Made by a program: the position numbers and the translations under genes. The notes under the pieces were generated by a model, which made no database searches, was not told where the DNA came from, and saw only the letters and a list, made by a program, of their open reading frames with translations. DNA of 64,000 nt from Micromonospora solifontis (GTDB lineage Bacteria > Actinomycetota > Actinomycetes > Mycobacteriales > Micromonosporaceae), in NCBI RefSeq assembly GCF_003725545.1, contig NZ_RJLN01000031.1:1-64000 (forward strand), in the 5' to 3' direction. The first letter of the stretch is position 1. The number at the start of each line of letters is the position of its first letter. Shown here piece after piece: positions 26,471 to 35,895 of the stretch.

Positions 26471-26614
26471 GTGCCGGAGCCTAACGGCCCCGCCGTCGTG
26501 GCCGGGCCGCCCGTCGAGCCGGTCACCGCCCCCAGCGCCCGCGCCGCGTCCGGGCCGCGCGGCGCGGCCCGCTGATCGCGCCGCCGGTGGGGGTGCCGGT
26601 GCTTCCTGCGCCGC

Positions 26615-26713
26615 CTTTCGAGCTGACATCATCAACGACTCGCAACCCGACCGGACGGCGTGGCCGCGCTCGCTCCGCCCGGGCGTGAATCGTTCACGAC
26701 ATCAGGTCGAAAG
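26615..26713. repeat. Long palindromic intergenic repeat, family A copy 2
   Basis: Arms 26615-26641 (CTTTCGAGCTGACATCATCA...) and 26687-26713 (ending ATCAGGTCGAAAG) are complementary over 27 bp with a few mismatches. The element is 99 bp, the same length and arm spacing as the copy at 740-838. It lies in the gene-free stretch 26471-26834. Confidence 0.8.
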
Positions 26714-26834
26714 GGCGCCGCACAGGCATCCCTGCCTCGCGCGCCTGCCCGCCGGACCGCGCCGCGGCGCCCGACCGCGTCCGCGCGCCGAGCCGGACCG
26801 GGCGGCGTCGGGCGTACCCGATAGCCTCGACGTC

Positions 26835-27602
26835 GTGGCGACCGCGCTGGTGATCGAGAACGACCCGACCGACGACCTCCGCCGACTGGGGGAGTGGCTG
26901 ACCGAGGGAGGGATCGAGCTGCGCGTGCTGCGCCCGCACGCCGGCGACGAACTCCCCGCCGACCTCGACGGGTACGCCGCGCTGGTGGTGCTCGGCGGCG
27001 ACCAGCAGGCGTACCCGCTGCCGGACGGCAGCCCCAGCGCGCCCTGGCTGCCGGCGCTCGAAGGGCTGCTGCGCAAGGCCGTCCGGCAGCGCGTCCCCAC
27101 CCTCGCGATCTGCCTCGGCGCGCAGCTGCTGGCCCGCGCGCACGCCGGCCAGGTGGAGCGCAGCCCGTCCGGCCCGGAGATCGGTCCGGCCGTGGTCGGC
27201 AAGCGGGACGCCGCCGACAACGACCCGCTCTTCCGGTACGTGCCGCTGATGCCGGACGTGTTGCAGTGGCACTCCGACGAGATCACCGAGCTGCCGCACG
27301 GCGCGACGCTGCTGGCCGCCTCCACCCGCTACCCGCACCAGGCGTTCCGGCTCGGCGACCGGGCCTGGGGGCTGCAGTTCCACATCGAGTGCGACACCGC
27401 GATGATCGCCGACTGGGCCCGCGACTCGGCCCAGCTCGCCGAGCTGGGCTACGACCCGGAGCTGGTGGTGGCCGCCTGTGCCCGGGTGATGGCCGACGTC
27501 GAGGCGGTCTGGCAGCCGTTCGCCATCCGGTTCGCCGCGCTCGCCCTCGGCGAGCTGGACGACGACTCCACCCGCCGCAGCCTGCCGCTGCTCGGGCACT
27601 GA
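26835..27602 (+). CDS. Class I glutamine amidotransferase-like protein
   Basis: 255 residues from GTG 26835. YAALVVLGGDQQAYPLPDG, the nucleophile elbow PTLAICLGAQLLARA with Cys, and WGLQFHIECDTAMIADW with the catalytic His and a following Glu give the GATase1 triad (GMP-synthase-like single-domain group). No synthetase domain is attached. One base separates it from glnE, so the two are probably co-transcribed. A -10-like TAGCCT lies about 8 bases before the start. Partner or substrate unknown. Confidence 0.85.
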   Translation: MATALVIENDPTDDLRRLGEWLTEGGIELRVLRPHAGDELPADLDGYAALVVLGGDQQAYPLPDGSPSAPWLPALEGLLRKAVRQRVPTLAICLGAQLLARAHAGQVERSPSGPEIGPAVVGKRDAADNDPLFRYVPLMPDVLQWHSDEITELPHGATLLAASTRYPHQAFRLGDRAWGLQFHIECDTAMIADWARDSAQLAELGYDPELVVAACARVMADVEAVWQPFAIRFAALALGELDDDSTRRSLPLLGH

Positions 27603-27603
27603 G

Positions 27604-30600
27604 ATGACCCGACCGACCCGGGGACGGCTCGCCCGGTACGGCTTCGCCGAGGGCGACGGCGGGCGGGCCGCCGACCTGCTCGGGCCGGACGGGCTGCGGC
27701 TGTGGCGGCCGGACGCCCAGGAGCCCGCCGACGAGCGCGCCGCGGACCTGCTGACCGCGCTCTCCCGGGCCGCCGACCCGGATCTGGCGCTGCGCCAGCT
27801 GCACCGCCTCGACGAGGCGGAACGCCGGGCGGCCGGGGCGGGTGGGCCGGGGGAGGAGAGCCTGCTCGACGCCCTCCACGACGACCCGGGGCTGCGCCGC
27901 CGGCTGGTCGCGGTGCTCGGCGCCTCGGCGGCGCTCGGCGATCACCTGGTGGCCAACCCCGGCCAGTGGCGGGTGCTGGCCACCGAGGCGGACGGGCTCG
28001 CGCCCCCCGCCGAGGGGCGGCTCGACCTCGCCACCGCCGCCCGGCTGACCGCCGCCACCGGCCCGATTCCGGTGCTGCGGCAGGCGTACCGGCTGGCGTT
28101 GCTGCGGATCGCGGCGGCCGACCTGACCGGCGGGCGCGGCCTGGAACAGACCATGGCGGCGCTCTCCGGGCTCGCCGACGCCACCCTGGCCGCCGCCTAC
28201 GACATCGCGGTGGGCGAGCTGCCGGAGGCGACGCCCCCGCCCCGGCTGGCCGTCGTCGCGATGGGCAAGTGCGGCGGTGACGAGCTCAACTACGTCTCGG
28301 ACGTGGACGTCATCTTCATCGCCGCCGCCGACGACGACCTGGGCGCGGCGACCCTCGTCGCCACCCGGCTGATCCACATCTGCGGGCTGGTCGCCTGGCC
28401 GGTGGACGCCGCGCTGCGCCCCGAGGGCAACCGGGGGCCCCTGGTCCGCACCCTCGCCAGCCACCTCGCCTACTACCGGCGCTGGGCCCGGACCTGGGAG
28501 TTCCAGGCCCTGCTCAAGGCCCGTCCGGCGGCCGGCGACCTCGACCTGGCCCGGGAGTGGATCGACCAGCTCGCGCCGCTGGTGTGGACCGCCGCCGAGC
28601 GGCCGGAGGCGGTCGAGGACGTCCGGGCGATGCGCCGGAAGATCATCGACAACATCCCACCGAAGGAGCTGGAACGCGAGATCAAGCGCGGCCCGGGCGG
28701 GCTGCGCGACATCGAGTTCGCCGTCCAGCTGCTCCAACTGGTGCACGGCCGGGGCGACGAGTCGCTGCGCGCGCCGGGGACGATCCCGGCGCTGCGCGCC
28801 CTGGTCGCCGGCGGCTACGTCGGCCGGGCCGACGGCGAGGCGCTGCTGCGCGGCTACCGCTTCCTGCGCGGCGTCGAGCACCGCCTCCAGCTCCAGGGCC
28901 TGCGCCGCACCCACACCGTGCCCACCGAGCCGGCCGCGCTGCGCTGGCTGGCCGCCGCGCTGGGCTACCAGGCAACCCCGGGCCGCAGCGCCGTCGAGGA
29001 GTTCCGCGCCGAGTGGGTCACCCACGCCACCGAGGTACGCCGGCTGCACGCCAAGCTGCTCTACCGGCCGCTGCTGGAGTCGGTGGCCCGGGTGCCCGCC
29101 GAAGGGCTGCGGCTCACCCCGGAGGCGGCCCGACACCGGCTGGAGATCCTCGGCTTCGCCGATCCGGCCGGGGCGCTGCGCCACCTCCAGGCGCTCACCG
29201 GCGGGGTGAGCCGGACCGCCGCGATCCAGCGCACCCTGCTGCCGGTGCTGCTCAGCGAGTTCGCCGACGCGCCGGAGCCGGACCGGGGGCTGCTCAACTA
29301 CCGGCAGGTCTCCGACAAGCTCGGCAGCACCCCGTGGTACCTGCGGCTGCTGCGCGACGAAGGGCCGGTGGCCCGGCGGCTGGCCCGGGTGCTCTCCTCC
29401 TCCCGGTACGCGGCCGACCTGCTGGCCCGCGAACCGGAGGCGCTGCGGCTGCTCGCCGAGGACAGCGAGTTGACGCCACGCCCGCGCGAGGTGCTCGGCG
29501 AGGGGTTCGCCGCGGCGGCGGCCCGGCACGACGACCCGGTCGAGGCCATCCGGGCGGTCCGCGCCCTGCGCCGCCGGGAGCTGGTCCGGCTGGCCTGCGC
29601 CGACCTGCTCAGCCGGGCCGGCGCGCTCGCCCCGCTCACCCCCCGCTCCGCCGAGCCCGGCGCCGAGCGGGTGCCCACCCTGGTCGACGTCAGCGCGGTC
29701 GGCGCCGCGCTGACCGACGTCACCGACGCCACCCTGGCCGCCGCGCTGCGGATCGCCCGGGCCACCCAGCCGGCGCCGCCCGGGCTGCGCTTCGCGGTGA
29801 TCGGGATGGGCCGGCTCGGCGGGTACGAGTCGAACTACCTCTCCGACGCCGACGTGCTCTTCGTCTACGACCCGCCGCCGGGCGCGGACGAGGGCGCGGC
29901 CAGCGCCGCCGCCCACGCCATCGCCGAGGAACTGCGCCGGCTGCTCTCCGCGCCGGCCCCCGACCCGCCGCTCGGGGTGGACGCCGACCTGCGCCCGGAG
30001 GGCCGGCAGGGCCCGCTGGTGCGCAGCCTCGCGGCGTACGCGCAGTACTACGCCCGCTGGTCGAAGGTGTGGGAGGCGCAGGCGCTGCTGCGGGCCCGGT
30101 TCGTCTGCGGCGACGCCGACCTGGGCGCCGCGTTCGAGGCGATGGCCGACCCGGTCCGCTACCCGGCCGACGGGCTGACCCGCGAGCAGGTGGTGGAGAT
30201 CCGCCGGATCAAGGCGCGGGTGGAGACCGAGCGGCTGCCCCGGGGCGCCGACCCGGCCACCCACACCAAGCTCGGCCGGGGCGGGCTCGCCGACGTCGAG
30301 TGGGCGGTGCAGCTGCTCCAGCTCCGGCACGCCGGCCGGCGACCCGAGCTGCGCGGCACGCGTACCCTCGACGCCCTCGCGGCGGCCCGGGACGCCGGCC
30401 TGGTCGACCCGGAGGACGCCGCCGAGATGGCCGCCGGCTGGACCCTCGCCGCGCAGGTGCGCAACGCGCTGATGCTGGTCCGCGGCCGGGCCGGGGACCA
30501 GCTGCCCCGGCACGGGGTGGAGCTGGCCGGGGTGGCCCGCCTGCTCGGCCGGGAGGACCCCGGCGAGTTCCTCGACGAGTACCTGCGCACAACCCGCCGG

Positions 30601-30636
30601 TCCCGCGCCGCGATGGAGCGCGTTTTCGATGGCTGA
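27604..30636 (+). CDS. glnE: Bifunctional glutamine synthetase adenylyltransferase/adenylyl-removase
   Basis: 1010 residues, normal for GlnE. Two nucleotidyltransferase cores are visible: MGKCGGDELNYVSDVDVIFI near residue 220 (deadenylylating half) and MGRLGGYESNYLSDADVLFV near 735 (adenylylating half). Each is followed by a helical domain with GPGGLRDIEFAVQLLQLVHG or GRGGLADVEWAVQLLQLRH. GlnE attaches AMP to a tyrosine of GlnA to switch it off when nitrogen is plentiful. The target Tyr is present in the glnA product at 36080. glnA2 and glnA flank it on either side. Confidence 0.96.
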   Translation: MTRPTRGRLARYGFAEGDGGRAADLLGPDGLRLWRPDAQEPADERAADLLTALSRAADPDLALRQLHRLDEAERRAAGAGGPGEESLLDALHDDPGLRRRLVAVLGASAALGDHLVANPGQWRVLATEADGLAPPAEGRLDLATAARLTAATGPIPVLRQAYRLALLRIAAADLTGGRGLEQTMAALSGLADATLAAAYDIAVGELPEATPPPRLAVVAMGKCGGDELNYVSDVDVIFIAAADDDLGAATLVATRLIHICGLVAWPVDAALRPEGNRGPLVRTLASHLAYYRRWARTWEFQALLKARPAAGDLDLAREWIDQLAPLVWTAAERPEAVEDVRAMRRKIIDNIPPKELEREIKRGPGGLRDIEFAVQLLQLVHGRGDESLRAPGTIPALRALVAGGYVGRADGEALLRGYRFLRGVEHRLQLQGLRRTHTVPTEPAALRWLAAALGYQATPGRSAVEEFRAEWVTHATEVRRLHAKLLYRPLLESVARVPAEGLRLTPEAARHRLEILGFADPAGALRHLQALTGGVSRTAAIQRTLLPVLLSEFADAPEPDRGLLNYRQVSDKLGSTPWYLRLLRDEGPVARRLARVLSSSRYAADLLAREPEALRLLAEDSELTPRPREVLGEGFAAAAARHDDPVEAIRAVRALRRRELVRLACADLLSRAGALAPLTPRSAEPGAERVPTLVDVSAVGAALTDVTDATLAAALRIARATQPAPPGLRFAVIGMGRLGGYESNYLSDADVLFVYDPPPGADEGAASAAAHAIAEELRRLLSAPAPDPPLGVDADLRPEGRQGPLVRSLAAYAQYYARWSKVWEAQALLRARFVCGDADLGAAFEAMADPVRYPADGLTREQVVEIRRIKARVETERLPRGADPATHTKLGRGGLADVEWAVQLLQLRHAGRRPELRGTRTLDALAAARDAGLVDPEDAAEMAAGWTLAAQVRNALMLVRGRAGDQLPRHGVELAGVARLLGREDPGEFLDEYLRTTRRSRAAMERVFDG

Positions 30637-30687
30637 TGGAAGCCAACGGCGGGCTTCCCTGCTCGTTGAAGTGTCACGCGTGGTGGT

Positions 30688-31058
30688 TCAGCTGCAATTC
30701 GCCGCAACATCCTGCTCGATGGTCGTAGTAATACCCTGCCGGGCCTCTTCGATGCTCTTGTCTACCAGTCTTTTGCCCGGGGGATCGAGCGCAACGAGAT
30801 AAACTTGGAGGTCCCTGACCATTTCCAGTTGCTCCAGAGCCGCTCCGCTCCCCTTGCATAGAGCATGGGCTCCGGAGGTTTGGTCGGTTCTGCCCCCCAG
30901 GATCCACCATCGGGTAGCGTTAAACGGTGAGTGGTGGCGGAGTACTCGGCAAGGTACTTGTCGAAATCCTGGTACCGGCTGTCATTCTTGGGTGCCGGCA
31001 CCACTGGATCACTATCGGATGCGCAGCTGGCAGAAACAGTAGCATCCTTCGCTCTCCT
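30688..31058 (-). pseudogene. Frameshifted lipoprotein-like gene of unknown family
   Basis: Two reverse-strand frames together look like one protein. The first reads ATVSASCASDSDPVVPAP then RYQDFDKYLAEYSATTHRLTL and PEPMLYAR. Near 30852 a one-base loss moves the sense into another frame, ALEQLEMVRDLQVYLVALDPPG then LVDKSIEEARQGITTTIEQDV, ending at TGA 30688. SASC resembles a lipobox, but the hydrophobic signal is missing in this frame; a TAA lies at 31059, and an ATG at 31045 with AAGGAG sits one frame off (MLLFLPAA). Base composition is lower in GC than the neighbours. Sequencing error is an alternative to decay. Confidence 0.55.
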
Positions 31059-31063
31059 TTAGG

Positions 31064-31085
31064 GAGCCCTGAGCGAGCCCTGAGC
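31064..31085. repeat. 11-bp tandem duplication
   Basis: GAGCCCTGAGC occurs twice without spacing (31064-31074, 31075-31085), just upstream of the broken lipoprotein-like gene. Eleven bases is not a multiple of three, so a slip here would shift any frame crossing it. Confidence 0.7.
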
Positions 31086-31250
31086 ACGCCGAATAGAGCC
31101 ATGCAGGATTTGTGGGTCGTTTGCTTAAGATTTGTCTACGCATCGTGATCATGCGGCTCGTTCATGCTGCTGGGTTGCGATGGGTAGCCAAGAAAGGCTG
31201 TGGTGAATGTCACAGCCTCGTGTTCTTGCGTCGACTGAGGCCCTCCGCGG

Positions 31251-31270
31251 CCATGGCTCTTCAGCCATGG
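31251..31270. terminator. Short perfect hairpin at the stop of the membrane protein gene
   Basis: CCATGGCT (31251-31258) and AGCCATGG (31263-31270) pair around CTTC. The hairpin overlaps the reverse-strand stop codon at 31261-31263. A role in ending transcription or protecting the mRNA end is possible but weak. Confidence 0.35.
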
Positions 31271-32844
31271 ATGGTGTAGATGCCGGGCCGCGAGGTCCGC
31301 AAGGCGGTCCATGTTCCGGCAGGCGTGAGGATGCCCCCGGGATCGCTCGTGAGCCAACGGCTGTATCTGATGCGAAGCAGGATGCGCTGTTGGGATGGTG
31401 CGCTGACTGTCACCGCGTCTGACGTCGCAGAAATCAATGTCGCTGGCGGCTCAACGATGGAGGTGTGCTGGGCGACCGAGTAGAGCTGCCAATGTTGACT
31501 TGCCCAGACCAGGCGCAGGTAGGGTAGCTGGTCCTCGATGAGTCGAGTCTCCGCCCGGCCGACCCAAGACAGTTCGGCGTCAGGCACCGCGACGTACTCC
31601 ACCGCATTGTCGGTCAGCCAGGCGCGATAGCTCGCCGGGGTGAGTGCGACGCCAGTGCCGCGGGCCCCGGGGACGGTGGTGAAGAAGAGCGGGTTGCGGG
31701 CGATGTCGGCCTGCCGCAGCCAGCCCCGGGCCAGCGGCACCTCGCCGAGGTGGGCCGCCTCCCAGTAGTTGCGGGTCGGCGGCACCTCCACCCGGCCGGT
31801 TAGCCCGCGCCTGGCAAGTTCGGCCCGCAGCGGTGCGAAGTATGCCGGGTCGGCGGTGGGGTCGCTCGCGCTGCGCAGGTCGGCGGCGACCACGGGCGGC
31901 TGCCACCAGCACACCGTGGCCAGCAGCACGGCCAGCGCCGCCGCGCCAGCCACCCGATGCCGGGCCACACGCTGCGGCAGGCGGTCCGCCAGCCGGCGGG
32001 GTAGCGCCGCGCTGGCGGCCAGCACGGGTAGGGCGAACATCACCACCAGCCGGGTCGCGTTCAGGCCGACCGGGGTGTGCACCAGCGCCGCGGCGAGCAC
32101 GCCGGCCGCGGACAGCAGCGCCCCCACCCGCACCGGCCGGTATCCCACCAGCGCCGCCACCAGCAGGCTGGTCAGCACCGCGTGAAGCGTATCGGTCCGG
32201 CTGATGTTCATCCAGCCGCCCTCGCCGAAGAGCAGCCCGGTCACCGCGAGCGGGGCGGCGGCGGGCGCGGCGAGCAGCAGGCCGTCGGCGTATCGGCGGG
32301 TGAGCAGCAGCGCGACGCCGGCCAGGCCCACGAAGAGCCCGGCCACCGGGCTGGCCGCCGAGGCGAGCAGGGCCGCCAGCACGGCGAGGCCCGCGCGCGG
32401 CCACCGCCATCGGACGCCGGTGGGCAGGGTCAGCGCCAGCAGCGCGGCCAGCCCGAAGGCCACCCCGAGGGCGTACGTCACCCGGCCGGAGACCAGGTTG
32501 GCGGCGATGGTGAGCACGCCCACCAGGCCGCCGAGCAGCGGCCGGGGCACCCGGGTCCGGACCAGCAGCGCCGCGAACGCGGTGGCCGAGGCGAGCAGCG
32601 CGAGCGCGCCGGTGAGACGTACCCCGAGCAGGGCCATCAGCGGAGGCGACAGCAGGCTGTAGCCCCAGGGGTGCACCCCGCCGTACCACCGCAGGTCGAC
32701 CAGGGCGGGCCCGTGCTCGGCGAAGAACCCGGCGCGGGCCACCTGGGCGGACATGTCCGATCCGGTGGCCGGGAGGGTGAGTTGGAGCACGCCGAGGACC
32801 AGCGCCGACGTGGCGCACAGCGCCATCACGCGACTGCCCCGCAT
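31261..32844 (-). CDS. Polytopic membrane protein, GT-C glycosyltransferase-like
   Basis: 527 residues from ATG 32844, behind GGAGG. About ten membrane segments are followed by a C-terminal extracytoplasmic domain (about 370-527). The first loop has AEHGPALVDLRWYGGVHPWGY, the place where GT-C enzymes keep catalytic acidic residues. Members of this kind in actinomycetes are annotated as hypothetical or mannosyl/arabinosyltransferase-like. Divergence from two MptB-like genes suggests a shared envelope-glycan role, which is inference. Confidence 0.65.
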   Translation of the reverse strand: MRGSRVMALCATSALVLGVLQLTLPATGSDMSAQVARAGFFAEHGPALVDLRWYGGVHPWGYSLLSPPLMALLGVRLTGALALLASATAFAALLVRTRVPRPLLGGLVGVLTIAANLVSGRVTYALGVAFGLAALLALTLPTGVRWRWPRAGLAVLAALLASAASPVAGLFVGLAGVALLLTRRYADGLLLAAPAAAPLAVTGLLFGEGGWMNISRTDTLHAVLTSLLVAALVGYRPVRVGALLSAAGVLAAALVHTPVGLNATRLVVMFALPVLAASAALPRRLADRLPQRVARHRVAGAAALAVLLATVCWWQPPVVAADLRSASDPTADPAYFAPLRAELARRGLTGRVEVPPTRNYWEAAHLGEVPLARGWLRQADIARNPLFFTTVPGARGTGVALTPASYRAWLTDNAVEYVAVPDAELSWVGRAETRLIEDQLPYLRLVWASQHWQLYSVAQHTSIVEPPATLISATSDAVTVSAPSQQRILLRIRYSRWLTSDPGGILTPAGTWTALRTSRPGIYTIHG

Positions 32845-32879
32845 GCCCACCTCCGATCGCGACCCACCGTACTGGCAGC

Positions 32880-34292
32880 ATGTCGGGCGTGCCTCACCAC
32901 CTCTCGCGCTGGATCGGCCTGTCGGGTTCGGTGCTGCTCGCCGTGGCCGCCGTCCTCGGCGGCGCGCTGCCGCACGGCGCCCTGCGCCCCACCCCGGTCA
33001 GCATCTGGCAGGGCCCGCACGGGCCGTTGATCATCGGCCTCTGGCTGGTCGGCACGGCGCTGCTCGCGTGGGCCTGGTGGGCGCTGCGCGACGCCGTCCC
33101 GTCGACCCGGTGGGCGCTGGTCACGGTCGCACTCTGGCTGCTGCCCATGCTCGTCACCCCGCCGCTGGGCAGCCGGGACATGTACGCCTACGCCTGTCAG
33201 GGGGCCAGCTACGCGGCCGGCATCAGCCCGTACGAGCAGGGCGTCTCCGCGCTGCCCTGCCCGTGGCTGGACACGATCTCCTACATCTGGCGCGACACCC
33301 CCGCCCCGTACGGTCCGCTGTTCATCGTGTTCTCCGGGGCGGTGGTGCAGCTGACCGGCTCGCTGGTCGGCAGCGTGGCGCTGTTTCGGCTGCTCGCGGT
33401 GGCGGGGGTGGCGCTGACCGCCTGGGCCCTGCCGGTGCTGGCACGCCGCTGCGGGGTGCCGCCGCGCCGGGCGATCTGGCTGGCGCTGGCCTGCCCGCTG
33501 GTGCCGGTGCACCTGATCTCCGGCGGGCACAACGACGCCATGATGGTGGGGTTGCTCGTCGCCGGGCTGGCGGTGGTCGCCGCCCGGCCGGGCCGCCCCC
33601 TGCCGCTGCTCGGCGCCGGGCTGCTGCTCGGCCTGGCCGCCACGGTCAAGGTCACCGCGCTGGTGGTGGTGCCGTTCGCGGCGCTCGCGGCGATCGTCGG
33701 GCCGTACCGGATCCGGACGCTGATCCGCGACGGCGCGTGGGTGGTCGGCCCGGCGGTGGCCGCGGTGGTCGCGGCGACCCTCGCCGCGGGTCTGGACTTC
33801 GGCTTCGTCAGCGGCCTGGAGCAGGGCAACCTGGTGGTCGCCTGGGCCTCGCCGTCCACCGCCGTCGGGCAGACCGTCGGCTATCTCGCGGCGCCGTTCG
33901 GCGTGCACGTCGACGCGCTGCCGGTGACCCGGGCGATCGGCCTGCTGGTCCTGGTCGGGGTGCTGGTCTGGCTCTGGTTCCGGGCCTGGCGCCGGCAGGA
34001 CCCGTTCTGGCACGCCGCGCTCGCGTTGACCGCGACCGTCGCGCTCTCCCCGCTCTTCCACCCGTGGTACTGGGTGTGGCCGCTGGCGCTGCTGGCCGCC
34101 ACCGCCCACCGCACCGGCTGGTTCTCAGTGGTCACCGTGGTGTCGTCGTTCCTGGTGCTGCCCGACGGCACCGGTTTACCCCGGTTCACCAAGATGCCGG
34201 GTGCACCGCTGATGACGCTGTTCGTGATCGTGCTGGTCGTCCGGTTGGTACGGTCGGCTCGGGCGGAACGGCAGGCGGTTCCCGCGGACTGA
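32880..34292 (+). CDS. MptB-like polyprenol-phosphomannose-dependent mannosyltransferase, copy 1
   Basis: 470 residues with about 12 membrane segments. PPLGSRDMYAYACQGASYAAG has the GT-C type acidic site in the first large loop (SRDMYAY). Other family features are PYEQGVSALPCPWLD, WRDTPAPYGPLF, LISGGHNDAMMVGLL and SPLFHPWYWVWPLALLA. MptB extends alpha-1,6-mannan cores of lipomannan-like glycans in Corynebacteriales using polyprenyl-P-mannose on the outer membrane face. It is followed after 10 bases by a paralogue. Confidence 0.85.
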   Translation: MSGVPHHLSRWIGLSGSVLLAVAAVLGGALPHGALRPTPVSIWQGPHGPLIIGLWLVGTALLAWAWWALRDAVPSTRWALVTVALWLLPMLVTPPLGSRDMYAYACQGASYAAGISPYEQGVSALPCPWLDTISYIWRDTPAPYGPLFIVFSGAVVQLTGSLVGSVALFRLLAVAGVALTAWALPVLARRCGVPPRRAIWLALACPLVPVHLISGGHNDAMMVGLLVAGLAVVAARPGRPLPLLGAGLLLGLAATVKVTALVVVPFAALAAIVGPYRIRTLIRDGAWVVGPAVAAVVAATLAAGLDFGFVSGLEQGNLVVAWASPSTAVGQTVGYLAAPFGVHVDALPVTRAIGLLVLVGVLVWLWFRAWRRQDPFWHAALALTATVALSPLFHPWYWVWPLALLAATAHRTGWFSVVTVVSSFLVLPDGTGLPRFTKMPGAPLMTLFVIVLVVRLVRSARAERQAVPAD

Positions 34293-34302
34293 GGGGAGCG
34301 CC

Positions 34303-35796
34303 GTGAGCGAGGCCGACGGGCCGGTCCGGCCGGTCGCCGCCGCCCTCGCCCGGTACGCCGGACTCGCCGGGGCGGTGCTGCTGACCGTCGCCGGCTGGCT
34401 GGGCGGCGCGCTGCCCGACGCCCCGCCCGTCACCCGCCTCGTGGACGTGTGGGACGCCCCGCACGGCCCCGGAGTCCTCGCCTGCTGGCTGGCCGGCACG
34501 CTGCTGCTGGTGTGGGCCTGGTGGTCGCTGCGCTGGGGCGCCCCGTCCACCCGGTGGGCGTACCTGACCGCCGGGCTGTGGTCGCTGCCGCTGCTGGTCG
34601 CGCCGCCGGTGGGGAGCCGGGACGTCTACTCGTACGCCTGCCAGGGCTGGTCGTGGATGCACGGCGTCGACCCGTACCGGGTGGGGGTGGCGGCGGCCGG
34701 CTGCCCGTGGACGGCGAGCGTGTCGCCGATCTGGCGGGACACCCCGGCCCCGTACGGGCCGTTCTTCGTGCTGCTGGCCGGCCTGGCGGTGCTGCTCGGC
34801 GGCGGTCTGCTGGGGGCGGTGGCGCTGCTGCGGGCGGAGGCGGTGGCCGGGCTGCTGCTGGCCGCGCTCTGCCTGCCCGGGCTGGCGCGGGCGGCCGGCG
34901 TGCCGACCCGGCGGGCGGCCTGGCTGGCGCTGGCCTGCCCGCTGGTCGGGGTGCACCTGGTCGGCGGCGCGCACAACGACGCGGTCGGGCTCGGTCTGCT
35001 GCTGTTCGGGTTGCTGGTGCTGGCGCGCAAGCCGGGGAAACCACCCGCCCTGGTGCTGGCCGGCGTGTTGCTGGGGCTGGCGGTGGCGGTGAAGGCGGTG
35101 GTCGTGGTGGTGCTGCCGTTCGCGGCGCTCGCCGCCGTGCTGGGCCGCTACACCTGGCGGGCGTTGCTGCGCGACGGCGGCTGGCTGGCCGGGGGAGTGC
35201 TGGGCGCGCTGCTGGGCATCTCGGCGGGGACCGGCCTGGGGCTGGGCTGGGTGGGCGGGCTGACCCGCAGCGGCGACTCCGAGCAGTGGACGTCGCCGCC
35301 GACCGCGGTCGGGTTCGTGGTCGACTACGTGGGTGCGCTGGCCGGCCGGGAGCCGCACGCCGTGCCGGTGGCCCGGGTGGCGGCGCTGGTGCTGCTCGCG
35401 GCGCTGCTGGTGGCGCTCTGGTGGTGGGCCTGGACGGCGCTGCGCCGGCTGGGCGACGCCCGGCAGCGGGTGGTCCGGCTGGCCGCCGCCCGGCCCCACC
35501 TGACGCTGGCCGGGGCGGGGCTGGCGTTGGCCGCCACGGTGCTGCTCGCCCCGGTCTTCCACCCCTGGTACGCGGTCTGGCCCCTGGCGCTGCTGGCGGT
35601 GGCGACCCGCGCCCTCGCCCGGACGGTCTGGTTCGTGGCGCCCGCCGCGGTGGCGTCGGTGCTGGTCCTGCCCGACGGCACCAACCTGGCCCGGTTCACC
35701 AAGGCGCCCGGCGCGATCCTGATGACCGCGCTGGTCGTGGGGCTGGTGGTGTGGGCGGTCCGGGCACGGCGGGTCAGCCTCCCGCCGGCCGACTGA
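34303..35796 (+). CDS. MptB-like mannosyltransferase, copy 2 (tandem paralogue)
   Basis: 497 residues from GTG 34303. It matches copy 1 motif for motif: PPVGSRDVYSYACQGWSWMHG, DPYRVGVAAAGCPW, WRDTPAPYGPFF, HLVGGAHNDAVGLGLL, PVFHPWYAVWPLALLA and the end LPDGTNLARFTKAPGA. The acidic SRD site is kept, so both should be active. The two probably arose by tandem duplication and form an operon with copy 1. The linkages they make may differ. Confidence 0.85.
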   Translation: MSEADGPVRPVAAALARYAGLAGAVLLTVAGWLGGALPDAPPVTRLVDVWDAPHGPGVLACWLAGTLLLVWAWWSLRWGAPSTRWAYLTAGLWSLPLLVAPPVGSRDVYSYACQGWSWMHGVDPYRVGVAAAGCPWTASVSPIWRDTPAPYGPFFVLLAGLAVLLGGGLLGAVALLRAEAVAGLLLAALCLPGLARAAGVPTRRAAWLALACPLVGVHLVGGAHNDAVGLGLLLFGLLVLARKPGKPPALVLAGVLLGLAVAVKAVVVVVLPFAALAAVLGRYTWRALLRDGGWLAGGVLGALLGISAGTGLGLGWVGGLTRSGDSEQWTSPPTAVGFVVDYVGALAGREPHAVPVARVAALVLLAALLVALWWWAWTALRRLGDARQRVVRLAAARPHLTLAGAGLALAATVLLAPVFHPWYAVWPLALLAVATRALARTVWFVAPAAVASVLVLPDGTNLARFTKAPGAILMTALVVGLVVWAVRARRVSLPPAD

Positions 35797-35820
35797 GCCC
35801 CGCCCCGCCGAGGCGGCCCC

Positions 35821-35884
35821 GCCGCGCGTCCCTTGCGCCGCGCGTCCCTTGCGCCGCGCGCCCCTTGCGCCGCGGGCCCCTGCC
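35821..35884. repeat. Four 16-bp tandem repeats (minisatellite)
   Basis: GCCGCGCGTCCCTTGC is repeated at 35821, 35837, 35853 and 35869. The first two are identical and the last two diverge. It lies in the non-coding stretch 35797-36079 after the mannosyltransferase operon. Confidence 0.8.
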
Positions 35885-35895
35885 CCACGGCGTGT

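Noticed and set aside
27283..30513. Reverse-strand open frame of over 1000 codons opposite glnE
   Set aside because: glnE is unmistakable on the plus strand. The antisense frame has the Gly/Arg/Gln/Pro bias of a shadow frame and no domain.
30854..31148. Plus-strand small open frames in the glnE downstream gap
   Set aside because: They have no ribosome binding site or family resemblance. The protein-like signal in this stretch is on the reverse strand.
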